A DNA stretch of 64,000 bases from Salmonella enterica subsp. enterica serovar Choleraesuis (GTDB lineage Bacteria; Pseudomonadota; Gammaproteobacteria; Enterobacterales; Enterobacteriaceae): assembly GCA_022846635.1 (NCBI GenBank), contig AP025685.1, positions 1,488,001 through 1,552,000 on the forward strand. Direction: 5' to 3'. Positions 15,184 through 22,122 of this stretch are shown in pieces (position 1 is the first letter of the stretch; each line of letters begins with the position of its first letter). Below the pieces are notes generated by a model. That model did no database searches. It saw only the letters and a program-made list of their open reading frames with translations, and was not told the DNA's origin. A program made the translations under genes and the position numbers.

Positions 15184-15843
15184 ATGTCCACCACACTGAC
15201 AACCGCACCGCTGGCAACGCTATTAGACCAGCTTTTTCACCAGGCAAATGGTGTAGCCACTACGTCATTAGATACGATTTCTGAAGCTGACCAGCAACGC
15301 ATGATGACCAGTAAAACTGAATATCGGGAACTTTATGGTCACCTTAAGGATCTCTGGCTGCCGGTATCACCGGAAACCGGCAAACTGCTCTATATGCTGG
15401 CGCGTAGTATAGATGCGAAGAATATTATTGAGTTTGGTACTTCATTTGGCATCTCTGCGCTGCACCTGGCGGCAGCGTTGCAGGATAATGGTGGTGGTTT
15501 ATTAATAACGACTGAATTTGAAGCCGGAAAAGCGGCGAAAGCGCGCGAACACCTCGAAGCCGCCGGGCTGAGCTCATTGGTAGAAATTCGCGAAGGCGAT
15601 GCATTACTAACGCTGGCGACCAATCTCCCGGACACCATAGATCTGGTATTACTGGACGGTGCAAAGGCGCTTTATGGCGATATTCTGGCTTTGCTGAAAA
15701 CCCGTTTACGCGTTGGGGCACTTATCATCGCTGATAATGCCGATTATGCCCCGGACTATCTGGAGTATGTACGCAATCCACAAAATGGTTACTTATCGGT
15801 TCCTGTCTCTGAGGATGTAGAATTGACCTGTTGTATCCATTGA
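15184..15843 (+). CDS. Class I SAM-dependent O-methyltransferase
   Basis: This encodes 219 aa. SAM motif I reads IIEFGTSFGISALHLA at about residues 81-96. An acidic motif II-like segment (LLITTEFE) and the metal-site region DLVLLDGAKALYGDIL follow, as in catechol/caffeoyl-CoA-type O-methyltransferases. The end VPVSEDVELTCCIH is typical of small bacterial members. An AAGGA site precedes the ATG. The substrate is unknown. The operator array and divergent TetR gene suggest inducible detoxification. Confidence 0.8.
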   Translation: MSTTLTTAPLATLLDQLFHQANGVATTSLDTISEADQQRMMTSKTEYRELYGHLKDLWLPVSPETGKLLYMLARSIDAKNIIEFGTSFGISALHLAAALQDNGGGLLITTEFEAGKAAKAREHLEAAGLSSLVEIREGDALLTLATNLPDTIDLVLLDGAKALYGDILALLKTRLRVGALIIADNADYAPDYLEYVRNPQNGYLSVPVSEDVELTCCIH

Positions 15844-15925
15844 AAGTGCTGCGGTGAACAGATATCCACCCATAGAGAAACGCTAGCCTCTATGGGTGGA
15901 AAGTGCGGATACTTCCCGGAGAACT

Positions 15926-16675
15926 TTAGGCGGTAAAGCCGCTATCGACGGTGATTATCTGCCCTGTCAGGGTATCAACTCCGCCATCTGCCACAAATAA
16001 AATGGTTCTGGCGATCTCTTCAGGGGTAGAGGCTTTCCGGGCGGGAAGAGAGGCAATAAAATTAGATTTTGCCTCCTGATTGCCGCCGACGAAACGGTCA
16101 AGCATTGGCGTTTCGACCGGCCCTGGCGCTACGGCATTAACGCGGATCCCCTGGGCTGCAACTTCCAGTGCTACTGATTTAGTCAGCCCTTCAACCGCAT
16201 GTTTACTGGCAACGTAAATACTGGAGCCAGGCATACCCACGTGACCGGCAACCGATGAGATATTCACGATACTGCCGCTATTGCCTTTGCGCATAGCGGG
16301 TACCTGGTATTTCATCGCTAGCAGAACGGCGGTGATATTGGTTGTGAATACCGACTGAATATTTTCCAGCTTCACATCCTCAACCGGTTGTTGATTACCC
16401 TCGACCCCAGCAGCATTCACGGCGATATCCAGTGAGCCAAATTCGGCGACGGCAAAATCGATGAGGGATTTAATATCGCTTTCACTGGCCATATCCGCAT
16501 TGTGGTAGCGAACGTTGGGATTGATTTTTTGCAGCTGCGCTTCCAGCTCTTTCCCTGCGGCCTGGCGGCGGCCAGAGATAATAAGTTTGTACCCCTGGTT
16601 TGCGAAAAGCTCTGCTGTTGCTTTACCTATACCTGATAGAGCACCGGTAATCAGTGCGACTTTTGCGTGTACCAT
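15926..16675 (-). CDS. Short-chain dehydrogenase/reductase (SDR)
   Basis: The protein is 249 aa from ATG 16675, chosen for the AGAGGTGG site five bases upstream; a GTG at 16684 overlaps that site. It has the classical SDR features: TGALSGIGKA cofactor motif, NAAGVEGN, the serine in IVNISSVAG, the catalytic YVASK and the PGPVETPM loop. This is the glucose/ribitol dehydrogenase-like group; substrate and NAD/NADP preference cannot be told. It stands alone between the O-methyltransferase and msrC. Confidence 0.85.
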   Translation of the reverse strand: MVHAKVALITGALSGIGKATAELFANQGYKLIISGRRQAAGKELEAQLQKINPNVRYHNADMASESDIKSLIDFAVAEFGSLDIAVNAAGVEGNQQPVEDVKLENIQSVFTTNITAVLLAMKYQVPAMRKGNSGSIVNISSVAGHVGMPGSSIYVASKHAVEGLTKSVALEVAAQGIRVNAVAPGPVETPMLDRFVGGNQEAKSNFIASLPARKASTPEEIARTILFVADGGVDTLTGQIITVDSGFTA

Positions 16676-16787
16676 ATTAACCACCTCTTCAGATTAAGAC
16701 TTTAAATACACAGAGATGCGAACAGTTATGACATCTGCCATGACGAATTCGCCAAAAATCTTCTTTGAGTGTGTTACAGGCAGTCTG

Positions 16788-17282
16788 TCATGCCGACAGG
16801 CTGCAAAAATTTTGATAATCAGTCTCTTTTGCCAATGCTGAAAAGAGCTCGACTAATGACGACAGGCCCCGCTCGTCCTGCTCCGTGAAGCGCGAGAACA
16901 CCGTGCTGTCGATGTCCAGTACGCCAATCGTTTGGTTATTCACTCTGATGGGCAGGACCAGCTCTGAATTAGTTTGTGAATCGCAGGCAATATGCCCATC
17001 AAAAGCGTGCACATCGGCAACTCGCATAATGCGATTCTCCGCCACGGCACTGCCGCAAACGCCTTTACCGTAAGGGATTCTGGTACAGGCGATTTTTCCC
17101 TGGAAAGGGCCTAGCGTGAGCTGGTTACCGGAAAGAAGATAAAAACCTACCCAGTTAATATTTTCCAGCCGTTCGTACAGCAGCGCACTAGCATTCGCCA
17201 TCATTATCAGGAAGCTGGTTTCACCCATCATTAAAGCATTTAGGTCGCGGTTCAGATCGGTATAAAAATCATCTTTGGTCAT
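16788..17282 (-). CDS. msrC: MsrC, free methionine-(R)-sulfoxide reductase (GAF)
   Basis: The protein is 164 aa from ATG 17282. This single GAF domain of the YebR/fRMsr type has three cysteines in IACTRIPYGKGVCGSA and HIACDS, which match the catalytic and resolving cysteines. It reduces free Met-R-sulfoxide in the cytoplasm using thioredoxin. In E. coli it (yebR) lies elsewhere, near proQ. Here it is 143 bases downstream of the tetR gene on the same strand, with no clear terminator between, so it may be co-regulated with the Met-rich scavenging operon. The frame could start at 17366, but the N-terminal 28 residues there are not family-like. Confidence 0.88.
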   Translation of the reverse strand: MTKDDFYTDLNRDLNALMMGETSFLIMMANASALLYERLENINWVGFYLLSGNQLTLGPFQGKIACTRIPYGKGVCGSAVAENRIMRVADVHAFDGHIACDSQTNSELVLPIRVNNQTIGVLDIDSTVFSRFTEQDERGLSSLVELFSALAKETDYQNFCSLSA

Positions 17283-17425
17283 ATTTAAGGCTCTGTTGTT
17301 AAAGATTACTGCGAAAACTGAAACCGACAGATGAGGCTCTGGATGACCTAAAGCGGGTGCCATCATCTTTTTTATTCTGGGTTTTCAGCGCCCTGAGGCG
17401 TGCATTTAGTTTGATGCTAATAGCC

Positions 17426-17995
17426 TTAAACTTTGGCCTTTGCATCAAGGGTTTTTAGCAACGCCGCCGACATCTTGCTATACGCATCGTAGGGTGGAAG
17501 GCGGTTAAGCATCAGCGCGCCTTTCAGCGCAGAGCTAACGATCGTGGCCTGATCCCGGGCGCTAATATTATTTAAAGTTATCTCGCCGCACTCTACGCCC
17601 GCGATAAGCAGCGCTTCGATAATATCCAGCTCCGTCTGAGCCAGCCGGCTCACTGCGCTTTGCAGTTCTGCAGGAAAATTATGGCTGTCAGAAAGCATGG
17701 CATAAATACCGCACATCTCACCTCCGCTGGCGCAGCCTGAAAAAGCATCCAGATACCCTTTCAGCCTCTGCAGCCCGGTGGGCAGGGCCTGTAGTCTTTC
17801 GCCGAGTTGATTAAAAACGCCAACTTTATAGTCGCAATAAGCCAGACCAAGATCCGTTTTAGTAGGAAAGTGGTGATGGATACTGGCTTTTTTTATACCA
17901 ACGCCCGTGGCCAGGTCGGAAAAGCTAAAGCCATGGAAACCATCGGCCTGAATACAGGAGTCGGCCAGTTGCAAAATTTTGTCATACGTCGTCAT
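17426..17995 (-). CDS. TetR-family regulator, Cys-rich, of the Met-sulfoxide operon
   Basis: This encodes 189 aa. The TetR helix-turn-helix is SFSDLATGVGIKKASIHHHF at about 24-43. Five cysteines (14, 54, 88, 95, 136) include a close pair in GCASGGEMCG. It is divergent from the cytochrome b561-type gene, and the 18-bp dyad at 18179-18196 lies right behind the promoter at 18139-18167. The TetR protein NemR of E. coli senses hypochlorite through cysteine, so a redox switch is plausible here, but that is inference. msrC lies downstream in the same direction. Confidence 0.8.
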   Translation of the reverse strand: MTTYDKILQLADSCIQADGFHGFSFSDLATGVGIKKASIHHHFPTKTDLGLAYCDYKVGVFNQLGERLQALPTGLQRLKGYLDAFSGCASGGEMCGIYAMLSDSHNFPAELQSAVSRLAQTELDIIEALLIAGVECGEITLNNISARDQATIVSSALKGALMLNRLPPYDAYSKMSAALLKTLDAKAKV

Positions 17996-18138
17996 GAATC
18001 ATCCTGAGGTTTAAGCCTGTCAAATGTGCCGGGGTAACTTTACCAGCATGCGCAATTAAATGACGCGCTGCCGTTAAAAATGCCCTATGGCGTTTATTTT
18101 CATTTTGAATCTCTCTCGCCATTTGTCTGCTTCTTCTC

Positions 18139-18167
18139 TTGACAGTATGCGTCATGCCGCATAGGAT
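18139..18167 (+). promoter_or_regulatory. Sigma-70 promoter of the b561/Moco/Met-rich operon
   Basis: TTGACA (18139-18144), 17 bases, TAGGAT (18162-18167): the -35 is consensus and the spacing ideal. Transcription would start near 18174 and run into the dyad operator at 18179, leaving a leader of about 165 bases before the cytochrome gene. Confidence 0.75.
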
Positions 18168-18178
18168 TTTCTCATCCT

Positions 18179-18196
18179 ACCTACCAGATGGTAGGT
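18179..18196. promoter_or_regulatory. 18-bp dyad, probable TetR operator
   Basis: ACCTACCA-GA-TGGTAGGT is a perfect 8+8 dyad directly downstream of the -10 box of the operon promoter and 184 bases from the divergent tetR start. This is the place and shape of a TetR-family operator that blocks transcription. Binding is inferred. Confidence 0.65.
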
Positions 18197-18228
18197 TTGC
18201 AAGGAATTGACCTGATGGCGCGCCGTTA

Positions 18229-18345
18229 ATGCCACAACTCGTCAAAGAAGCCATGGGCGGCGGTGCGGATTTGGGCCATTTTCGCCCTGAGTTTAACCGC
18301 TTCAGTCAAAGGTTTAAGCCAGAAACGGAGGGAGTTATCGAATGA
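18229..18345 (+). CDS. Possible 38-aa leader protein coupled to the b561 gene
   Basis: An ATG-started frame of 38 codons begins MPQLVKEAMGGGADLGHF and ends IE with a TGA that overlaps the cytochrome ATG as ATGA. Just before it a four-codon frame (18214, ATG GCG CGC CGT) ends in TAATG, so two start-stop overlaps follow in series after an AAGGA. It may be a translated leader that couples or tunes the operon. It has no known relatives to my memory and could be chance. Confidence 0.3.
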   Translation: MPQLVKEAMGGGADLGHFRPEFNRFSQRFKPETEGVIE

Positions 18346-18956
18346 AAGAATTGCCAAAAATGCCGGCAGATAATGCTCATCCATTTCCTTTATGGCTGCG
18401 CGTGACGCACTGGCTGAATGCTCTGGCGATGCTGGTCATGATCACCAGCGGCTGGCGTATCTATAACGCATCGCCGCTGTTTAATTTTAATTTTCCAGAT
18501 GTTTTTACCCTTGGGGGCTGGCTGGGGGGAGCATTGCAATGGCATTTCGCCGCTATGTGGCTGCTGGTACTGAATGGTGCGTTTTATCTCACGGCCACAA
18601 TTGCCACCGGAAGGTTACGCCGTATGTACTGGCCACTTTCATTTCAGGGATTGGTTACAGATGTGGTTAAAACACTTACCGGCAGGTTAAGTCACAGCAA
18701 TCTTAGCCAGTACAACATGATTCAGAAGCTGGCTTATCTGTTAGTCATTCTGACAGGCATCATCGCGGTGCTATCTGGCCTGGCGGTTTGGAAGTCGGTG
18801 CAATTTCCGCTGCTGCGGGAACTCTTCGGGGGCTATGAGGGGGCGCGGCTAGTGCATTTTATCTGTATGTCGCTGATTGTTCTCTTTATTGCCATCCATT
18901 TATTGATGGTTGTGCTGGTACCAAAAACGTTGATCGCCATGATTCGCGGTCGCTGA
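18342..18956 (+). CDS. Cytochrome b561-type membrane subunit (YedZ1-like)
   Basis: This 204-aa protein has four to five membrane helices, with histidines in RVTHWLNALAML, LQWHFAAMWLL, LVHFICMSL and IAIHLLMV as likely heme b ligands. It belongs to the cytochrome b561 family (bacterial/Ni-hydrogenase type). It would pass electrons from quinol to the periplasmic molybdopterin oxidoreductase encoded 9 bases downstream. In Azospira a comparable membrane cytochrome partners YedY1. The GGAGGGAG site precedes the ATG. It is not the same fold as E. coli MsrQ, which has a ferric-reductase-like domain. Confidence 0.8.
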   Translation: MKELPKMPADNAHPFPLWLRVTHWLNALAMLVMITSGWRIYNASPLFNFNFPDVFTLGGWLGGALQWHFAAMWLLVLNGAFYLTATIATGRLRRMYWPLSFQGLVTDVVKTLTGRLSHSNLSQYNMIQKLAYLLVILTGIIAVLSGLAVWKSVQFPLLRELFGGYEGARLVHFICMSLIVLFIAIHLLMVVLVPKTLIAMIRGR

Positions 18957-18965
18957 GAGTCCGTC

Positions 18966-19754
18966 ATGTCTAAAAATAGAGAAAGCCTGAATATGAATGA
19001 CAAGAAAGACCTGCTACGCGAAGCCAGCGGCCTGTTGGAGCGGAGACTGAAGGGTGAGAGCCGTCGTCAATTTCTAAAAATGGGGCTGACGCTTGGGGGG
19101 ATGGCACTGCTGACTGGGTGCGACATCAGTGATAGCCAGCAGGCTGAAGAAGTTCTCAATCGTATGTCGCGGGTTAACGATCGATTGCAGCATTTTCTTT
19201 TTAGCTCTTCAAAGCTGGCTCCGGTTTATCAGGAGAGCCAAATTACCCGGCCTTTTCCTTTCAATGCCTTTTACAGCGAAAGCGATATCCCGGTCATCAA
19301 TGGCGATAGCTACCGGCTGGAGCTGGCCGGGTTAATCCAGGACAAGCGACCGTGGACACTGGCTCAATTACACCAGATGCAGCAGGTAAGTCAGATAACC
19401 CGGCATATCTGTGTTGAAGGCTGGAGCGCGATCGGCCGCTGGGATGGCGTCCCTTTTGCTGATTTTCTTCGGGCAATTGGCGCGGATCTCACGGCAAAGT
19501 ACGTCAGTTTTAAATGCGCGGATGATTATTACACCAGCATTGATATGGCGACAGCATTGCACCCCCAAACATTGCTGGCTTTGGGGTTTGACGGCAGCCA
19601 ACTGCCTGCGCAATACGGTTATCCGATGAAATTACGGATACCCACCAAGCTCGGCTACAAGAATCCAAAACATATCAGGGTGATTGAGGTAACAAATCGC
19701 TTCCCTGGTGGTTATTGGGAGGACCAGGGATATAACTGGTTCGGTGGAAGTTAA
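18966..19754 (+). CDS. Molybdopterin-dependent oxidoreductase, Tat lipoprotein (YedY1-like)
   Basis: This encodes 262 aa. Residues 33-38 (RRQFLK, in ESRRQFLKMG) form a twin-arginine signal. The hydrophobic stretch ends LLTGCD with Cys52, a lipobox, and Asp at +2, which would keep a lipoprotein in the inner membrane. The mature part is a sulfite-oxidase/MsrP-type Mo domain, with the molybdenum-ligand cysteine in HICVEGWSAIGRWDGVPF. MsrP-type enzymes reduce methionine sulfoxide in periplasmic proteins. Partner genes are the membrane cytochrome upstream and the Met-rich repeat protein downstream. An internal ATG at 18993 is an alternative start. Confidence 0.82.
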   Translation: MSKNRESLNMNDKKDLLREASGLLERRLKGESRRQFLKMGLTLGGMALLTGCDISDSQQAEEVLNRMSRVNDRLQHFLFSSSKLAPVYQESQITRPFPFNAFYSESDIPVINGDSYRLELAGLIQDKRPWTLAQLHQMQQVSQITRHICVEGWSAIGRWDGVPFADFLRAIGADLTAKYVSFKCADDYYTSIDMATALHPQTLLALGFDGSQLPAQYGYPMKLRIPTKLGYKNPKHIRVIEVTNRFPGGYWEDQGYNWFGGS

Positions 19755-19800
19755 AAGTAAGAAAACTCAATTTATAGACAATAGATTAGGAAAATATTCC

Positions 19801-20169
19801 ATGCAAAAACAAATCATCGCAGCGATCGCCGGTTCCATGTTTATGCTTGCCGGTTCTGCATTTGCCGCAGACGCTATGCAGCACGACGGTATGGCGAAAG
19901 CAGACGCTATGCAGCACGACGGTATGGCGAAAGCAGACGCTATTCAGCACGATGGTATGGCGAAAGCAGACGCTATGCAGCATGACGGTATGATGAAGAA
20001 AGATGCTATGAAACACGACGGCATGATGAAGAAAGATGCTATGAAACACGACGGCATGATGAAGAAAGATGCTATGAAACACGACGGCATGATGAAGAAA
20101 GATGCCATGAAACACGACGGTATGATGAAGAAAGACGCTATGAAACACGATGGCATGATGAAACAGTAA
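19801..20169 (+). CDS. mrpX: Exported Met-rich repeat protein (MrpX-like, MXKDX family)
   Basis: This encodes 122 aa. A signal peptide of about 22-23 residues ends GSAFAA. The whole mature protein is nine 11-residue repeats, DAMQHDGMAKA or DAMKHDGMMKK, with two to three Met and one His each. AGGAAA supports ATG 19801; a longer frame from 19708 would overlap the oxidoreductase gene. The family is known as pentapeptide MXKDX repeat proteins; in Azospira MrpX soaks up hypochlorite by Met oxidation and is regenerated by YedY1. The His/Asp/Met pattern could also bind copper. The symbol is by analogy. Confidence 0.82.
   Translation: MQKQIIAAIAGSMFMLAGSAFAADAMQHDGMAKADAMQHDGMAKADAIQHDGMAKADAMQHDGMMKKDAMKHDGMMKKDAMKHDGMMKKDAMKHDGMMKKDAMKHDGMMKKDAMKHDGMMKQ
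19870..20166 (+). repeat. Nine tandem 33-bp repeats in the Met-rich gene
   Basis: The mature coding part is nine units of exactly 33 bp. Units 5-9 are almost identical in DNA, differing mainly in GAT/GAC and GGC/GGT wobble bases, while units 1-4 carry different residues. This points to recent expansion by slippage or unequal recombination in the 3' half. Confidence 0.95.
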
Positions 20170-20178
20170 GGTATAAAC

Positions 20179-20212
20179 AGAGGGAAGGCGTCTGCCCGGG
20201 ATGCCTCCCTCT
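20179..20212 (+). terminator. Hairpin after the Met-rich gene
   Basis: AGAGGGAAGGCGTC can pair with GATGCCTCCCTCT (one bulge). It begins nine bases after the stop. The T-run is poor (CTAAATTATT), so termination may be weak. Confidence 0.5.
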
Positions 20213-20895
20213 AAATTATTGCTCTCTTCATTACATCTTTTAGCCACAACAAGTTAGAGCTGAAACATATAAACAAATGTTTCGCCGCTTCGAATCCTTT
20301 CATAAATCCCTTTTCTGTAAACATATAGTTCCACATCGGAATGCATATCCCTGAATGTATTGCAGGTTTGTTGTGAATAAGATTAATCCTGGGTTTTATT
20401 AAATAGTTTATCTTTTTTAATGTTGTTTATTAAAAACATAAGTTTGCTTATGGTTTTAGCGCTCAGGTCGCCATTGATATTTTTAAATAACCATTAATAC
20501 CCTATTAATTAATAACGGTGAGTTATATTCTGCATTATAAGAGTTTGGCTTTGAATTTAATTTTCTGGATGTAAATGTGGTAGCATGATAGAACGTTTTA
20601 CGTGTCATCCTCAGTAATACTATAACCTATCTGCTGGCTAAAAAATTGGCGGTATAGGCTGGTATTACTCTGCGTAATTATATGGATATTTTTGATTGCA
20701 CGGTGAATTTTGAATCTATTTGGTTGCCTGCTGGCGGTCGATTGTTTCAGGTTTATTAATTTATATATGAGGCGTTTAATTTTTATTAACAAATAACATC
20801 CATTTTGCGTTACGCATGATGCCTGTTGTAAATAACGGCTTGTACGAGACCGCCTGGTCTCAGGATTAAATTTAATCGATATCCATGGAATACAT
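20213..20895. other. Long AT-rich region upstream of the pilus operon
   Basis: These 683 bases have no supported gene. The region is AT-rich with many short A/T runs, as in H-NS-bound fimbrial promoters. A dyad GAGACC-GCCT-GGTCTC at 20846-20861 lies 35 bases before the first pilin ATG. Promoter elements could not be assigned with confidence. Confidence 0.5.
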
Positions 20896-21381
20896 ATGAA
20901 AAAAATGAAAGCAGCTGCTCTGATGGTTGGTCTGTCTGGAGTATTTATGCTGGCTGGTGGGAATGCTGTGGCAGCAAGTCCAGTCACTGCACAAATGAAA
21001 GTAACCCTTAATGTTGTAGGGTCTTGCTTGCTGGAAGCAAATGATATGGACTTCGGTACTCATGACAGTAATGAGGGTAAGAAAATTTACGCAAGTTCAA
21101 TTGCCTCTGTTACGTGTACCAAGGATCTTCCATATAAACTCGCGGCAATTTCAAATAATAGTTATAAGATGAAAGGCGCAACTAACGGTGGAGAAGTGCC
21201 TTATACGCTTTATAGCGATAGTGCTTATAGCAAAGTACTGAGCGATACCGAATTAATGGATGGGACCGGGACAGGTAAAAAAGAATCGGTACCTCTCTAT
21301 GGCCGGGTAATGGCTGCCGATCTGGCTCAGGCCTCAGTTGATAGTTATAGCGACGATGTCACTATACAGGTGACTTACTAA
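20896..21381 (+). CDS. Spore coat U-domain pilin, major subunit (CsuA/B-like)
   Basis: This encodes 161 aa. A signal peptide ending GNAVA is followed by the spore coat U (SCPU) domain: PVTAQMKVTLNVVGSC near the N-terminus, DMDFGTHD, a second cysteine in SVTCTKD and the C-terminal strand DDVTIQVTY. These are pilins of the archaic chaperone-usher class, assembled by donor-strand complementation. It is the first of four co-directional genes (chaperone 21 bases later, usher, tip subunit). The family major pilin is of about this size. A conventional ribosome site is not obvious. Confidence 0.88.
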   Translation: MKKMKAAALMVGLSGVFMLAGGNAVAASPVTAQMKVTLNVVGSCLLEANDMDFGTHDSNEGKKIYASSIASVTCTKDLPYKLAAISNNSYKMKGATNGGEVPYTLYSDSAYSKVLSDTELMDGTGTGKKESVPLYGRVMAADLAQASVDSYSDDVTIQVTY

Positions 21382-21402
21382 TCAGTAACACAGAATTAGC
21401 AT

Positions 21403-22122
21403 ATGATACGCTTTATTGTTCGTGGACTTATTACCCTGGCAGGATGCTTATTCTCACTAACTACATTTGCGGCAAGCCTGCAAATGTACCCGTTAACGGT
21501 TAACTTTTGTAATAAAGAAACGGTTGAACCGGTATATGTGAAAAATACGGGATCCGAGCCGATAGGTGCACAGCTTCGAGTGTATCAATGGCAACAAAAA
21601 GATAACAAAGAGATATTAACTCCGACGCAGTCGGTTATTATCAGTCCGCCTATTGCCAATATTCCTCCGGGTCGCGAACAGCTGGTGAGATTAGTCTCGC
21701 CGGTGCCGGTTCCCGACCAGGGGAACGAACAATCTTATCGGCTAATTATCGATGAGCTGCCCGATGGTAAGGCTAAAAACGGTGATAGCCAGGTGCACTT
21801 TTTGTTGCGCTATTCGGTACCGGTATTCTTTGGTTGCGGCACTAAAAAAATAGATATGAGCACAATTAGCGCTCGTATCGATAGCCGTAATAGTCAGCCC
21901 CGTCTGGTGGTTCGTAATACCGGAGCGCAGCATTTGAAATTGAGCAAGGTAGCGTTAATCAGTGCTGGGAAAAGTTATCTTATTACAGGTGGTTTACTAG
22001 GGTATGTCTTGCCAGGTAATGAAATGGCATGGGATCTACCTCTTAAATTATCTGCGGGCTCAGCCATAACAGCCGCCGTCAATGATAATCCGACCAGCCA
22101 GACTATTACGCTCACCAATTAG
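21403..22122 (+). CDS. Periplasmic pilus chaperone (CsuC-like)
   Basis: This encodes 239 aa. A signal peptide ending TTFA is followed by two Ig-like domains. Domain 1 contains PLTVNFCNKETVEPVYVKNT, NIPPGREQLVRLVSP and the G1-like SYRLIIDELP. The C-terminal domain contains RLVVRNTGAQHLKLSKVAL. This is the molecular biology of FimC/CsuC-type chaperones that hold pilins before delivery to the usher. The usher frame overlaps its last 41 bases. Confidence 0.88.
   Translation: MIRFIVRGLITLAGCLFSLTTFAASLQMYPLTVNFCNKETVEPVYVKNTGSEPIGAQLRVYQWQQKDNKEILTPTQSVIISPPIANIPPGREQLVRLVSPVPVPDQGNEQSYRLIIDELPDGKAKNGDSQVHFLLRYSVPVFFGCGTKKIDMSTISARIDSRNSQPRLVVRNTGAQHLKLSKVALISAGKSYLITGGLLGYVLPGNEMAWDLPLKLSAGSAITAAVNDNPTSQTITLTN

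Noticed and set aside
19708..19800. Longer start for the Met-rich protein
   Set aside because: It would overlap the oxidoreductase gene by 47 bases and bury the signal peptide; ATG 19801 has its own AGGAAA site.
19870..20166. Tandem 33-bp repeats considered as a CRISPR array
   Set aside because: The units are contiguous with no spacers and lie fully inside a coding frame.
19786..20247. Long minus-strand open frame (153 codons) over the Met-rich gene
   Set aside because: It is the mirror of the 33-bp repeats, has no ribosome site, and the plus strand has a signal peptide, ribosome site and operon context.
20598..20987. Minus-strand frame of 129 codons upstream of and into the first pilin gene
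   Set aside because: It overlaps the signal peptide region of a well supported pilin gene and shows no recognisable domain or ribosome site.
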